From: JANXYW01 sp031400455
Lineage (GTDB): Bacteria > Chloroflexota > Dehalococcoidia > DSTF01 > JACRBR01
Direction: 5' to 3'
DNA: 64,000 nucleotides
NCBI GenBank assembly: GCA_031400455.1
Contig: JANNPX010000002.1
Span: forward strand, 1-64,000
A model generated the notes under the pieces. It was not told the DNA's origin. It did not search any database and saw only the letters and a program-made list of their open reading frames with translations. This document shows, piece by piece, positions 7,635 to 16,772 of this stretch. The translations under genes and the position numbers were made by a program. Each line of letters begins with the position of its first letter. Position 1 is the first letter of the stretch.

Positions 7635-8717
7635 ATGAGGGAACCGATGAAGGGACTCGTGGTCTGTGGCGGCAAGGGCAGCCGGCTCCGGCCGCTGACG
7701 TATACCGGGGCGAAGCAGCTCGTCCCCATCGCCAACAAGCCCATCCTCTTCTACGCGCTCGAACAACTCGTCGAAGCCGGCATCCGCGAGATCTCGATCA
7801 TCGTCTCGCCCGAGACAGGCGATCAGGTCCGCCGCGAGGCCGGCGACGGTGCCCGCTTCGGCGCGCGGATCGACTACATCGAGCAGCTCAAGCCCGGCGG
7901 GATCGCACAGGCCGTCGGCCTCGCGCGTGACCGCATGGCCGGGGCGCCCTTCGTGACGTTCCTCGGCGACAACTTCCTCACGCACGGCATCGTGCCGTTC
8001 GTCGACGCGTTCGCCGCCTCGAACGCCAACGCGGCGATCCTGCTTAAGCAGGTGCCTGACGCGACCCAGTTCGGCGTCGCCGAGTTCGACGGAGAGCGCC
8101 TCGTGCGGGTCGTCGAGAAGCCGAAGGAGCCGCCGAGCGACCTGGCCGTCATCGGCATCTACATGTTCACCAGCCGCGTCTTCGATGCGATCGACAACAT
8201 CAAGCCGTCCGCCCGAGGCGAGCTGGAAATCACAGACACGATCCAGTGGCTGCTGGACAACGGCTCTGAAGTGCGCGCCGATGTCGTCGAAGGCGACTGG
8301 ATCGACACGGGCAAGCACGACGACCTGCTCGCGGCGAACCGCATCGTCCTCGAGATGCTCGGTGACGACCGCAGTGGCGGCGCCGTCGACGAAGCATCGA
8401 CGCTGCAAGGGCGCGTTGTACTGCAGCCCGGCTGCACGATCGTCAACAGCTCGATCGACGGTCCCGTGATCATCGGTGAGCGCACGCGCATCGAGAACGC
8501 CTACATTGGCCCATTCACGTCCATCAGCCACGACTGTTCGATCACCGAAAGCGAGATCGCCGGCAGCGTGGTGCTCGAGAACACCACCATCGCGCGCCTC
8601 GGCCACCGGATGGAGCAGAGCCTCATCGGCCGCAACGTCGAGCTAGTCGGCGACGACCGCAAGCCGCGCGGCTACCAACTCGTACTCGGCGACTTCAGCC
8701 GCATGCGGGTGCCCTGA
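7635..8717 (+). CDS. rmlA: Glucose-1-phosphate thymidylyltransferase, long type
   Basis: A 360-residue nucleotidyltransferase that makes dTDP-glucose from dTTP and glucose-1-phosphate. The signature GGKGSRLRPLT spans residues 12-22, followed by KQLVPIANKP and FLGDNF with the metal-binding Asp. Residues about 245-360 form a left-handed beta-helix of hexapeptide repeats, as in the long RmlA/StrD class often linked to secondary sugars. ATG 7635 fits the leaderless -10 box; ATG 7647 after GAGGGA is an alternative start. The stop overlaps the start of rmlB (TGATG), so this opens the sugar cluster. Confidence 0.93.
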   Translation: MREPMKGLVVCGGKGSRLRPLTYTGAKQLVPIANKPILFYALEQLVEAGIREISIIVSPETGDQVRREAGDGARFGARIDYIEQLKPGGIAQAVGLARDRMAGAPFVTFLGDNFLTHGIVPFVDAFAASNANAAILLKQVPDATQFGVAEFDGERLVRVVEKPKEPPSDLAVIGIYMFTSRVFDAIDNIKPSARGELEITDTIQWLLDNGSEVRADVVEGDWIDTGKHDDLLAANRIVLEMLGDDRSGGAVDEASTLQGRVVLQPGCTIVNSSIDGPVIIGERTRIENAYIGPFTSISHDCSITESEIAGSVVLENTTIARLGHRMEQSLIGRNVELVGDDRKPRGYQLVLGDFSRMRVP

Positions 8718-9748
8718 TGCGCAGAGTGTTCGTCGCCGGTGGCGCAGGCTTTATCGGCAGCAACTTCATCCGTCACCTCATGCGCCAGCAGCCTGACATC
8801 GACGTCGTGAACTTCGACGCGCTCACCTACGCCGGCAACCCGGCGAACCTCGCCGAGGTCGCAGGGAACCCGCGCTACAGCTTCGTCCACGGGAACGTCG
8901 CTGACGCTGGAGCGGTAAACGAGGCGATGCGTGGCTGCGATGCCGTCATCAACTTCTCGTCAGAGACACACGTCGATCGCTCAATCGAAGATGCCTCCGA
9001 TTTCATGGAGACGAACATCCGCGGCGCGTACAACGTCCTCAGTGCCGCTCGCGATCTCGGCGTCGAACGCGTGCTGCACATCTCCACGGACGAGGTGTAC
9101 GGCCCGGCGACGGAGGAGAATCCCCGCCGCGAGGACGACGCCTTCGCGCCTCGCAGCCCCTACGCCGTCAGCAAGGCCGCCGGGGACATGATGTGTCACG
9201 CATTCGCCGAGACCTACGGGCTGCAGGTGGTCGTCGCGCGTCCGGCGAACAACGTCGGCCCGAACCAGTATCCCGAGAAGGCGATCCCGCTGTTCGTGAC
9301 GAACGCGCTCGATGGGCAGCCGCTGCCCGTCTACGGCGAGGGTCTGCAGATGCGCGACCGGCTGTATGTCGAGGACAACGTCCGCGCGTTGATGCTCCTG
9401 CTGGAGCGGGGTGAGAAGGGCGAGGCGTACAACATCCAGGCTGGCAATCATGTATCGAACATCGACGCCGCCCGCGCGGTCCTCGACCTGCTCGACAAGC
9501 CGTACGACCTCATCCAGTTCGTCGAGGACCGCGCCGGCCACGATGCCTGCTACTACATGGACTGGTCGAAGCTTCGCGCGCTCGGCTGGCAACCCGAATA
9601 CGACTTTGACGCTGCGATGGAGCGCACGGTGAGGTGGTACGCCGACCATCGCGACTGGTGGGAGCCGATCAAGAACGGCGACTACAAGCGCTTCTACGAG
9701 CGCCAGTACGGCGAGCGCCTGGCCAACGCGCGGCCATACTCCGAGTAA
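8717..9748 (+). CDS. rmlB: dTDP-glucose 4,6-dehydratase
   Basis: A 343-residue extended SDR that converts dTDP-glucose to dTDP-4-keto-6-deoxyglucose with bound NAD+. It has GGAGFIGSN (8-16) for the cofactor, STDEVYG (123-129) whose Asp125-Glu126 pair is diagnostic for the dehydratase, and Tyr149-x3-Lys153. Its length is typical of the family. The ATG overlaps the rmlA stop by one base, implying translational coupling. It supplies the branch intermediate for rhamnose or other 6-deoxy sugars. Confidence 0.95.
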   Translation: MRRVFVAGGAGFIGSNFIRHLMRQQPDIDVVNFDALTYAGNPANLAEVAGNPRYSFVHGNVADAGAVNEAMRGCDAVINFSSETHVDRSIEDASDFMETNIRGAYNVLSAARDLGVERVLHISTDEVYGPATEENPRREDDAFAPRSPYAVSKAAGDMMCHAFAETYGLQVVVARPANNVGPNQYPEKAIPLFVTNALDGQPLPVYGEGLQMRDRLYVEDNVRALMLLLERGEKGEAYNIQAGNHVSNIDAARAVLDLLDKPYDLIQFVEDRAGHDACYYMDWSKLRALGWQPEYDFDAAMERTVRWYADHRDWWEPIKNGDYKRFYERQYGERLANARPYSE

Positions 9749-9766
9749 GCGCAACGCCGCGCACGT

Positions 9767-9772
9767 TACACT
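9767..9772 (+). promoter_or_regulatory. -10 box of leaderless rmlD transcript
   Basis: TACACT at 9767-9772 lies exactly 6 nt before ATG 9779, and no Shine-Dalgarno is present. It suggests an internal leaderless promoter within the sugar cluster. Confidence 0.5.
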
Positions 9773-9778
9773 TGCTCG

Positions 9779-10645
9779 ATGCGCATCCTCATCACCGGCG
9801 GAAACGGACAGCTCGGCCGCAGCCTGCAAGCCGCGCTCGCGGATCACGACGTGGCCGCGCCGGGCCACGCTGAGCTTGACGTTACAAACTTCCGCTCCGT
9901 TGACGACGCCGTGCAACGACACACCGCCGATGTCGTGATCCACGCCGCCGCCCTAACCGACACCATTCGATGCGAGCGCGACCCAACCGCCGCCCGGGCA
10001 ATCAACGGCCTGGGCACCGAAAACGTCGCGAAGGCCGCTCGCCGCGCCCGAGCGCGACTGGTGGCCGTGAGCACGAACGAGGTCTACGACGGCAAGAAGA
10101 CCACACCGTACATCGAAAGCGACCGCACCGGCCCGTTGAACGCCTACGCCATCTCGAAGCTCGATGGCGAATGGCTGGCATCGGCCGCCTGCCCCGATAC
10201 GCTGATCGTCCGCACGTCTTGGCTCTACGGAGACGGCGGCAACAACTTCGTCGAGAAGGTTCGCGCCGCAGCCGCGTCCGGCCGCAAGCTCAGCTTCACA
10301 ACGGATGAGATCGCGACGCCCACCTCCACCACCGATCTCGCTGAGGCAATCGCCGCGCTGATCGCGGCCAGCGCACCCGCAGGCGTTTACCACCTGACCA
10401 ACAGCGGCGAAGCGTCGCGATACGAATGGGCGGTTGAAATCCTGCGGCTCAGCGGCATGGCCGATATCGCCATCGAAGCCGTAACCATGGACCAGCTCCG
10501 CGCCGGCGGCTACGACGGCCCTGCAAAGCCGCCCTACTCGGTGCTCGCGAATACACGCGCCGCGTCGTTGGGAATCGTGCCGCGAACATGGCGCGCGGCA
10601 CTCTCCGCCTACTTCGAGCGCGCGCGGACCCTTGCCGATGGCTGA
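9779..10645 (+). CDS. rmlD: dTDP-4-dehydrorhamnose reductase
   Basis: A 288-residue SDR-fold enzyme that reduces dTDP-4-keto-L-rhamnose to dTDP-L-rhamnose with NAD(P)H. GGNGQLGRSL opens the cofactor fold, STNEVYDG (98-105) replaces the more usual STDYVFDG, and Tyr123-x3-Lys127 is the catalytic pair. Length is normal for RmlD. No rmlC epimerase is present in the window, so either it is encoded elsewhere or the product sugar differs. The next gene overlaps its end by 8 nt. Confidence 0.88.
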   Translation: MRILITGGNGQLGRSLQAALADHDVAAPGHAELDVTNFRSVDDAVQRHTADVVIHAAALTDTIRCERDPTAARAINGLGTENVAKAARRARARLVAVSTNEVYDGKKTTPYIESDRTGPLNAYAISKLDGEWLASAACPDTLIVRTSWLYGDGGNNFVEKVRAAAASGRKLSFTTDEIATPTSTTDLAEAIAALIAASAPAGVYHLTNSGEASRYEWAVEILRLSGMADIAIEAVTMDQLRAGGYDGPAKPPYSVLANTRAASLGIVPRTWRAALSAYFERARTLADG

Positions 10646-11570
10646 CGCTGAGCCGCGCGTCGGCATCATCATCGTCAACTACAACAGCGCGCCGTTCATC
10701 GACGCGTTCTGCGCTTCCATGAAGGCCGTCGACTACGCCAATCACCGCCTCATCGTGATTGACTCCGGATCGTCCGACGGCTCGATGTCCACCATCGAGA
10801 CGGCGTTCGCCGATTGCGCTGACTTCGAGGCCGTTCGCTGCGATGAGAACGTCGGGTTCGCCGCTGGCGCCAACCTGCCACTTGATCTCGGTCTACTCGA
10901 CGGTTGCGATTTTGCACTCCTCCTCAACGACGACACCACGCTCACGCCCGACTTCCTTTCGCAGATGGTCGCCGCGGCGGATCCGAAGACCATCGTGGTG
11001 CCGAAGATCCTGTACTCGGACGACCACCGACTCGTCAGCACGCACGCCGGTGGGTTCGACTGGCGTCTCGGCGTCTTTCGCGACACGTTTGCCGGCCAGG
11101 CCGACGGGCCGGCGACCAACGTGCGGCGTGATGGGCTCGCGACAGCGAGCTTCTGCTGTGCGTTGGTGCCCGTGCAGGCGTTCCGTGACGCCGGCAGGCT
11201 CGACGAGCGATTCTTCATGTATTACGAGGAAACAGATTGGATCCGGCGCGCCCAGCAGCACGGCTACACGATCCGTTACGAGCCGTCGGCCGTGATCTAC
11301 CATCGCGAAAGCGGATCCAGCGGCGGCGGTTGGATGACGCCCTTTAAGCAGTACTACGCCACGCGCAATCGGCTCTACCTCGTGCGAAAACACGCACGCT
11401 CGCGCAGCGCTTACGCATACTTCACCGCCTACTTCTTGTGCACGCGCGTCGCCACGGCGGCGAAGCTCGCTGCCCGCCGCGAATGGCGGCTACTGCGCGC
11501 GATGGCACTCGGCACCCTCGACTATTATCGCGGCCGCATGGGACGCACGCGGCAGGTCGGTGACCTGTGA
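10638..11570 (+). CDS. Family 2 glycosyltransferase (rhamnosyltransferase-like)
   Basis: A 310-residue GT-A enzyme. IIVNYNS (11-17), DSGSSDGS (42-49) and the metal-binding LNDDT (96-100) are typical of GT2 transferases that use dTDP-rhamnose or similar donors, as in WbbL. A DERFFMYYEETDW-type acceptor region is present near residue 195. The C-terminal 60 residues are amphipathic or hydrophobic and may bind the membrane. ATG 10638 is preferred to TTG 10632 because it gives a short overlap with rmlD. The context suggests transfer of the dTDP-sugar onto a lipid-linked glycan. Confidence 0.88.
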   Translation: MADAEPRVGIIIVNYNSAPFIDAFCASMKAVDYANHRLIVIDSGSSDGSMSTIETAFADCADFEAVRCDENVGFAAGANLPLDLGLLDGCDFALLLNDDTTLTPDFLSQMVAAADPKTIVVPKILYSDDHRLVSTHAGGFDWRLGVFRDTFAGQADGPATNVRRDGLATASFCCALVPVQAFRDAGRLDERFFMYYEETDWIRRAQQHGYTIRYEPSAVIYHRESGSSGGGWMTPFKQYYATRNRLYLVRKHARSRSAYAYFTAYFLCTRVATAAKLAARREWRLLRAMALGTLDYYRGRMGRTRQVGDL

Positions 11571-12703
11571 GGATCGCGATCGATGCCTCGTCCGTCCCAG
11601 CCCGGCCCGCAGGCGCCGGCGTCTACGCCATCGAACTGGCGCGTGCAATGATCGAGCGAGACCGACACGACGGCTATGCGCTGTTCGCGCGCGGTCACTG
11701 GCTGGACAACGAGATCGCCGCGCACCGCAACTGGCGCATCGAACGGGTACATGCCGCATCGCGCGCGGCGCGGCTCACCTGGGAGCAGGTACAACTCCCG
11801 CGCGCGCTCCGTCGACTCGCCGTCGACGTGCTGCACTCGACGCACCACACGCTCCCACTCGCGCCCGCCAGCTTTCGCCGCGTCGTCACCATCCACGACG
11901 TGACGTTCTTCCGCATACCGGAGCGCTATCCCCCCGCAAGGCGGCTCTACATGCAGACGCTCACGCGTCTCGCCGCGCGCGTCGCTGATGCGATCATCGT
12001 TCCGTCGAACACCGTGCGCGACGACGTGATCAAGGCACTGCACGCGCCTCCGGAGAAGATTGCCACCGTCTACGAAGCCGCGGCGTCCCGCTTCAAGCCG
12101 GTCGCGCCGGACGCCGCGAGCGCGGTCGCGCGCGAATACGGCGTCGACGGACCGTACGTGCTGAGCGTTGGCAGCCTCGAGCCCGGCAAGAACCGCTCCC
12201 GACTGATCCGCGCGGTCGGCATGATGCGCGACGCCGGCTCACCGTGCCGCCTCGTTATCGTCGGCCAGAAGGCCTGGCACTATGAAGCGGAATTCGCACT
12301 CGTAGAGCGCCTGAGCCTCGGCGATCGTATTTCGTACCTAGGCTACGTGGCGGAGGACGACCTGCCCGCGTTGTACGGCGGTGCAACGGCGTTCGCCTTC
12401 CCGTCGTTATATGAGGGCTTCGGGCTCCCCGTTATCGAGGCGATGGCGTGCGGCACGCCCGTCCTTACGTCGAACCTCTCCGCCACCGAGGAGGTCGCGG
12501 GCGGCGCTGCGGTCCTGGTCGATCCTCTATCCATCGAGGAGATCCGGCATGGACTCGCCAGTCTGCTGAACGAGCCATCCTTGCGAGAAGAACTCACCGC
12601 AAAGGGACTCGCGCGCGCAGCGGAGTTCAGCTGGCGGCGCGCGGCGGACGAAACGCACGCCGTGTACGAACGCGCCGTGCAGCGCGACGGCGCCGTCACA
12701 TGA
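11567..12703 (+). CDS. Family 4 glycosyltransferase
   Basis: A 378-residue GT-B enzyme. The N-terminal acceptor domain starts with the glycine-rich loop PAGAGVYAIEL. The C-terminal donor domain begins near SVGSLEPGKN (200-209) and carries the retaining-enzyme motif EGFGLPVIE with Glu283 and Glu291, followed by GTPVLTS. The GTG start at 11567 overlaps the previous stop as GTGA and the next gene overlaps as ATGA, so the three transferases are co-translated. It probably extends an exopolysaccharide or cell-wall glycan; donor and acceptor are not readable. Confidence 0.92.
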   Translation: MRIAIDASSVPARPAGAGVYAIELARAMIERDRHDGYALFARGHWLDNEIAAHRNWRIERVHAASRAARLTWEQVQLPRALRRLAVDVLHSTHHTLPLAPASFRRVVTIHDVTFFRIPERYPPARRLYMQTLTRLAARVADAIIVPSNTVRDDVIKALHAPPEKIATVYEAAASRFKPVAPDAASAVAREYGVDGPYVLSVGSLEPGKNRSRLIRAVGMMRDAGSPCRLVIVGQKAWHYEAEFALVERLSLGDRISYLGYVAEDDLPALYGGATAFAFPSLYEGFGLPVIEAMACGTPVLTSNLSATEEVAGGAAVLVDPLSIEEIRHGLASLLNEPSLREELTAKGLARAAEFSWRRAADETHAVYERAVQRDGAVT

Positions 12704-13572
12704 GCATCGCCATCTCGATCGTCATCGTCACGTACAACTCACGCGCGGTGGTCGGCCGCTGTCTCGATTCGCTGCGCGAGCACACGACGCACGAAGTCGT
12801 CGTCGTCGACAACGCATCGCCGGACGGCACCGCGGACATGATCGACCGCGACTATCGCTGGGTCCGAACCATCCGCCGTGGCAAGAACGGCGGACTCTCC
12901 GCCGCGATCAACGACGGCGTGAAGGCCGCAACCGGCACGCACATCATGCAACTCAATCCGGATGTACGCGTCGAATCAGACGTGTTTACACCGCTGGCGC
13001 AGTGTCTCGCTGAACATGCCGATGTCGGTGTCGTCGCGCCAAAGCTGCTCAACGACGACGGCTCCCTCCAGCTAAGCTGCCGCGCGTTCCCTGGCTACTC
13101 GACTGCCCTCTTCAATCGATACTCCGCGTTCACGAAGCTCCTCCCCGGCAATCGCTACTCGCGCGACTACCTCATGGCGGATTTCGACCACGCGTCGCAA
13201 CGTGACGTCGACTGGGTGAGCGGCGCCGCGCTCATGTTCCCGCGAACGATCTTCGATGCGGTGGGCGGATGGGATGCGGGCTACTTCATGTTCAACGAGG
13301 ATGTGGATTTCTGCCACCGCGTGCACGATGCCGGGTATCGGGTCGTCTACTACCCCACCGTCGCTGTCTACCACAGCATCGGCGCCAGCCAGAGCACGTC
13401 GACGCGGCTGATCATCGAGCGGCACCGCAGCATGTGGCGCTACTACCGCAAGCATCTGCGTGGCAATGCCGCCCGCAACGCGATCACCGCCGCCGGTATC
13501 ACGGCGCGCGGCGTGGCGATGCTCGCTGCGGCGCGCGTACGGCAGATCACCTCGAAACGGGAGCCTGCGTGA
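12700..13572 (+). CDS. Family 2 glycosyltransferase
   Basis: A 290-residue GT-A transferase starting at ATG 12700 in an ATGA overlap. IVIVTYNS, VDNASPDGT (37-45) and NPDVRV mark the nucleotide-sugar fold, and a WVSGAALMFPR segment followed by FNEDVDFCHR matches the acceptor/catalytic part of rhamnosyl-type GT2 enzymes. It is a paralogue of the GT2 at 10638. It ends 8 bp from the stop of a convergent phosphotransferase gene, so the cluster ends here. Confidence 0.9.
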   Translation: MSIAISIVIVTYNSRAVVGRCLDSLREHTTHEVVVVDNASPDGTADMIDRDYRWVRTIRRGKNGGLSAAINDGVKAATGTHIMQLNPDVRVESDVFTPLAQCLAEHADVGVVAPKLLNDDGSLQLSCRAFPGYSTALFNRYSAFTKLLPGNRYSRDYLMADFDHASQRDVDWVSGAALMFPRTIFDAVGGWDAGYFMFNEDVDFCHRVHDAGYRVVYYPTVAVYHSIGASQSTSTRLIIERHRSMWRYYRKHLRGNAARNAITAAGITARGVAMLAAARVRQITSKREPA

Positions 13573-13580
13573 GCGACGTG

Positions 13581-14690
13581 CTAGTCGCGTGAGGCATTCT
13601 GCGGCGCGAATACGCGCTGCCGCAGCCAGACGATGCTTCGGCTGTTCCACATCGTCAGGATGTAGCCCAGCCTCGCCAGCGTAACGACGACAATCGCTGC
13701 CATCGCGGCGAGTACGGAGAGTTCGATCCACGTCTGCTGGAAGTAGTGGAGCAGAATCGCGCCCACCGAAAACAGCGCTGCGAGCCCGTAGATCACGACA
13801 AGCATGCCGCGTGGTCCTGCGCCGTACGCCTCCAGCCGGTGATGGATGTGATCCTCGTCGCCGATCATCGGGTGTCGATGCTGGAGCAGCCGCCGCGTCG
13901 GCGCCAGCACGAGGTCCAGGATCGGATAGCCCAAGGCGACCAGCGGCACGGCGATGAACACCTCGTTCGAGGGTCCCGTGGCGGCGCGGATGGACAGCGT
14001 GCCCAGCACGAATCCCATCACGTATGCACCCGAGTCGCCCACGTAGGCGGACGCCGGTGGCAAGTTGAACGGCAGCAGGCCCAGGCCCGCGCCCACGAGC
14101 GCCACGAGCAGGAGTGCCACCGTCGGGTGTGACGCGTGCGCCGCGACCTGCGCGACCGTCACGCATGCAAAGATGCCGACGCCGAGGGCGACGCCGTCGC
14201 GCCCGTCGATGAAGTTGATCGCGTTGGTCATCGCATAGATCCAGAGAACCGTCGCGAAAAATCCAGCAGGGCCGAGATGGATGCTCGAACCCCATGGAAG
14301 GCCGATATCGTCGATGCGATACCCGGCCATGTACGCCGCCGTCCCGCCGGCAAGGAACACGGCCGATCGAAACGCCGGGCTCGCGAGCTTGACGTCGTCG
14401 AAGAACCCCACGAGGAACACAAGCGAAGTGGCCGCAAGCAACCCGAGGAAACTGCCGGATTTCGGCGAGAGGAATTCACTCGCGTGCGGTGAGACGGCCG
14501 ACGCGATAAATGGTGTCAAGCCGAACGTGATGATGAATACGGCTCCGCCCCAGCGGGGTTTCTCCATCGTGCCGCGCACATGGAAGAGCGTCAGAAAGCG
14601 CTCGGTGCGGGAGACGGCCATCAGCAACAGCGTCGACGCCAGGCCGATGCCGATCGAGAGAACGAGCGTGAGCAGATAGATATCGAGCAT
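13581..14690 (-). CDS. Undecaprenyl-phosphate sugar-1-phosphate transferase (WecA/TagO/MraY family)
   Basis: A 369-residue membrane enzyme with about ten hydrophobic segments. Catalytic motifs are clear: FFDD (96-99), NAINFIDGRDGVALG (156-170) and YVGDSGAY near 214-221, with a late HHRLEAYG loop. The family transfers a HexNAc-1-phosphate from UDP-sugar to undecaprenyl phosphate to start glycan chains. WecA/TagO is favoured over MraY because of the HRL loop and the neighbouring glycosyltransferases. It probably makes the lipid-linked primer on which the convergent transferase cluster builds. Confidence 0.9.
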   Translation of the reverse strand: MLDIYLLTLVLSIGIGLASTLLLMAVSRTERFLTLFHVRGTMEKPRWGGAVFIITFGLTPFIASAVSPHASEFLSPKSGSFLGLLAATSLVFLVGFFDDVKLASPAFRSAVFLAGGTAAYMAGYRIDDIGLPWGSSIHLGPAGFFATVLWIYAMTNAINFIDGRDGVALGVGIFACVTVAQVAAHASHPTVALLLVALVGAGLGLLPFNLPPASAYVGDSGAYVMGFVLGTLSIRAATGPSNEVFIAVPLVALGYPILDLVLAPTRRLLQHRHPMIGDEDHIHHRLEAYGAGPRGMLVVIYGLAALFSVGAILLHYFQQTWIELSVLAAMAAIVVVTLARLGYILTMWNSRSIVWLRQRVFAPQNASRD

Positions 14691-14763
14691 GACTCTCCGC
14701 TAGCTGACCGTCCCCTACTCTACCACCGGGCTCACGGCGCAATCATGTCCGAGTTATGTCACC

Positions 14764-15303
14764 TTACAGCACTTCGTGCCCAAGCGTGCGCTCGACGGAG
14801 TCGCCCGCTCGACCGAGCGCCCAGTTCGCGTCCGTGTCGGCAATCGTGACGCGCCGAAACGCTGCGCGGCCCAGCCGGTCGACGAGCGCGGCATACTGGT
14901 CCCCAAACCGCGATTCCCATGTTTGCAGATAGCAAACCCCGCGCAAGTTGGCCTGCAACGTCTCCTTCAGGCACCCGAAGCAAGGTTGCAGCGTTGTGTA
15001 CAGCGTGCATCCATCGATGGCTACGCCGAACCGCGCCGCTGCTAGCAGCGCATTCTGCTCCGCGTGCACGCAGATGCAGAGATCGTAGCCTTCGCCGGAA
15101 GCGTATGCCTGTGGATTGGCGCATCGCTCGCAGCCCCCGTCGTCGCAGTTCAGCATCGCCGATGGCGTGCCGTTGTATCCGGTACTCAGGATCCGTCCCT
15201 CGCGCACGATGATCGCGCCAACGCGACGGCCAGTGCAGTTAGCCCGCGCTCGCACCGCGAGCGCGATGCCCATAAAGTACGCGTCCGGCTCAGGGCGTGG
15301 CAT
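14764..15303 (-). CDS. dCMP/deoxycytidylate deaminase family protein
   Basis: A 179-residue zinc deaminase. The active-site signature is CVHAEQNAL with His80 and catalytic Glu82, followed by LQPCFGC with zinc ligands Cys108 and Cys111. An extra Cys-rich insert (around residues 53-78) is typical of dCMP deaminases and ComE-type proteins. ATG 15303 begins close to the family's RPxxDxYFM pattern; ATG 15324 would add seven residues. It overlaps the end of the upstream lipoprotein gene. It converts dCMP to dUMP for thymidylate synthesis. Confidence 0.88.
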   Translation of the reverse strand: MPRPEPDAYFMGIALAVRARANCTGRRVGAIIVREGRILSTGYNGTPSAMLNCDDGGCERCANPQAYASGEGYDLCICVHAEQNALLAAARFGVAIDGCTLYTTLQPCFGCLKETLQANLRGVCYLQTWESRFGDQYAALVDRLGRAAFRRVTIADTDANWALGRAGDSVERTLGHEVL

Positions 15304-15712
15304 GTGTACTGGTGATCGTGGCATCGGTCACCGGCAGATCAATGGTGCCCGCCGACACACTGTCGATGCGCAGGCGCGAGCCCGCGTACCCGACGGTCAC
15401 GGACTGTCCGTAGAAGCGCTCAAGCGTCGATTGGGGTATCTGCTGCGCGCAGTCCATCTTGCCGACGATCCGCTGGAGGTTCGTGATAACGATGATCTGA
15501 CCGTCCGTACACGATAGGCCCAACAGAGTGATCACCTCGGACGCGACGGCCGTCCCACCCGGCAATCGCTCGATCTTGCCGATCGTTTCGCCGTCGCCGA
15601 AGGGCTGGGCTCCACTCGGCTTCTTTTCGTCCGTATTGAGATTGCATGCCGGCAGCGACAGCGTGCCGATGAGCACGCACATCACGACCAGCACCCGCGC
15701 GAGCTGAATCAT
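15290..15712 (-). CDS. Small lipoprotein, unknown function
   Basis: A 140-residue protein with a hydrophobic N-terminal signal and the lipobox LPAC, so Cys23 is the likely lipidation site. The mature chain has two further cysteines (in LSCTDG and MDCAQQ) that may pair, and predicted beta strands toward the end. No family is recognised. It sits between the ROK kinase and the dCMP deaminase with overlaps on both sides, so all three are one transcription unit on the minus strand. Confidence 0.75.
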   Translation of the reverse strand: MIQLARVLVVMCVLIGTLSLPACNLNTDEKKPSGAQPFGDGETIGKIERLPGGTAVASEVITLLGLSCTDGQIIVITNLQRIVGKMDCAQQIPQSTLERFYGQSVTVGYAGSRLRIDSVSAGTIDLPVTDATITSTHATP

Positions 15713-16629
15713 CCCGACTCCTCTGGCCGCAATGCGTCCATTGCCAGCCGAACCGCCCCGAGGATCTGCGCGTCCTCACCCAACTCCGACGCCGAGATTT
15801 TGGTCCTCAACGGCGTGCATCGGTGCACCATCTCACGGATCGGTCCGAGAAACCACTCGCCTTGCGCGGCCGCAACGCCGCCGCCGAAGATCACGGCCTG
15901 CGGATCAAGCACGGCGATGATATCAACGGTCGCCATCGCAAGGTACTCCTGCACCTCACTCACCCATCCCGCAGCGTCCGTCTCGCCCGCCTTCGCGGCA
16001 TCGAAGAGGTCCGCCGTCTTCGCGTGCTGCCCTAGCAACTCGATCGCCTTCGCAGCCGCAGCTCGGCCGCCCACGACGCTCTCGAGACAGTGCTGCCAGT
16101 CGCCCGCACGCAGTTGTTCGCGCGTCATCGGGAAGAATGCGACCTCCCCGGCGAGGAAGTGCGCACCTCGCCGAAGGCGCCCGTCCAACACCAGTCCGGA
16201 ACCGATACCCGTCCCCAGGGCGATGAAGACGTGGTCGCGCAGCCCTTTCGCCGCGCCGATCCATCCCTCGCCAACGGCCGCGGCGTTCGCGTCGTTCTCT
16301 ATCGCCACCGGCACACCGCGTGGGCCGCCCAGCAGCTCGGCGATCGGCACATCGTTCCACCCCGGCATGTTCGCGATTGAGCTGACGGTTCCGCCCCGCG
16401 GATCGACGGCGCCTGGCAGCGCGACTCCGATGGCGGCGACCTTGTTGCCGATCCAGACGCCCCGCACAAGCTCGTCGATCGTCTTGCCGATGCGGGCGAG
16501 CACCTCCTCCGGCGAGCCTGCCGCCAACGGAGCCGCCCGTCGAGCCTCGATCTCGCCGTCTTCGTTCGCGATCACGACGCGGACGTTCGACGCTCCGAGG
16601 TCCACGCCGGCCATGAATTGTGAGGGCAT
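15709..16629 (-). CDS. ROK family sugar kinase, atypical (no zinc motif)
   Basis: A 306-residue ASKHA-fold kinase. VDLGASN near the N-terminus binds phosphate, ENDANAAAVGEG (111-122) carries the catalytic Asp113, ALGTGIGSGLVLDG is the second phosphate loop and IFGGGVA binds adenosine. ROK proteins normally have GEIGH plus a CxCGxxGCxE zinc knuckle; here AGEV is followed by a segment with a single Cys, so the zinc site is absent. ATG 16629 fits a leaderless TACGCT box 6 nt upstream. Glucokinase or another hexose/HexNAc kinase is likely; the substrate is uncertain. Confidence 0.82.
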   Translation of the reverse strand: MPSQFMAGVDLGASNVRVVIANEDGEIEARRAAPLAAGSPEEVLARIGKTIDELVRGVWIGNKVAAIGVALPGAVDPRGGTVSSIANMPGWNDVPIAELLGGPRGVPVAIENDANAAAVGEGWIGAAKGLRDHVFIALGTGIGSGLVLDGRLRRGAHFLAGEVAFFPMTREQLRAGDWQHCLESVVGGRAAAAKAIELLGQHAKTADLFDAAKAGETDAAGWVSEVQEYLAMATVDIIAVLDPQAVIFGGGVAAAQGEWFLGPIREMVHRCTPLRTKISASELGEDAQILGAVRLAMDALRPEESG

Positions 16630-16635
16630 ACACAA

Positions 16636-16641
16636 AGCGTA
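16636..16641 (-). promoter_or_regulatory. -10 box of leaderless ROK transcript
   Basis: On the minus strand TACGCT (16641 to 16636) is followed by 6 nt and then ATG 16629, with no Shine-Dalgarno. This matches the leaderless spacing seen elsewhere in the window. Confidence 0.45.
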
Positions 16642-16772
16642 GCGGCGAGGACGCCTAGCGAACAGCGCGGTTGTCCGTCGCGCATGGTGACCTATACTCG
16701 CTCCGTAGCCGCGTAGTACGCGGACCGTAGCCGCGCAACCCGCGGCCAGCCGCCCCGGATCGGAGGGTTCAC

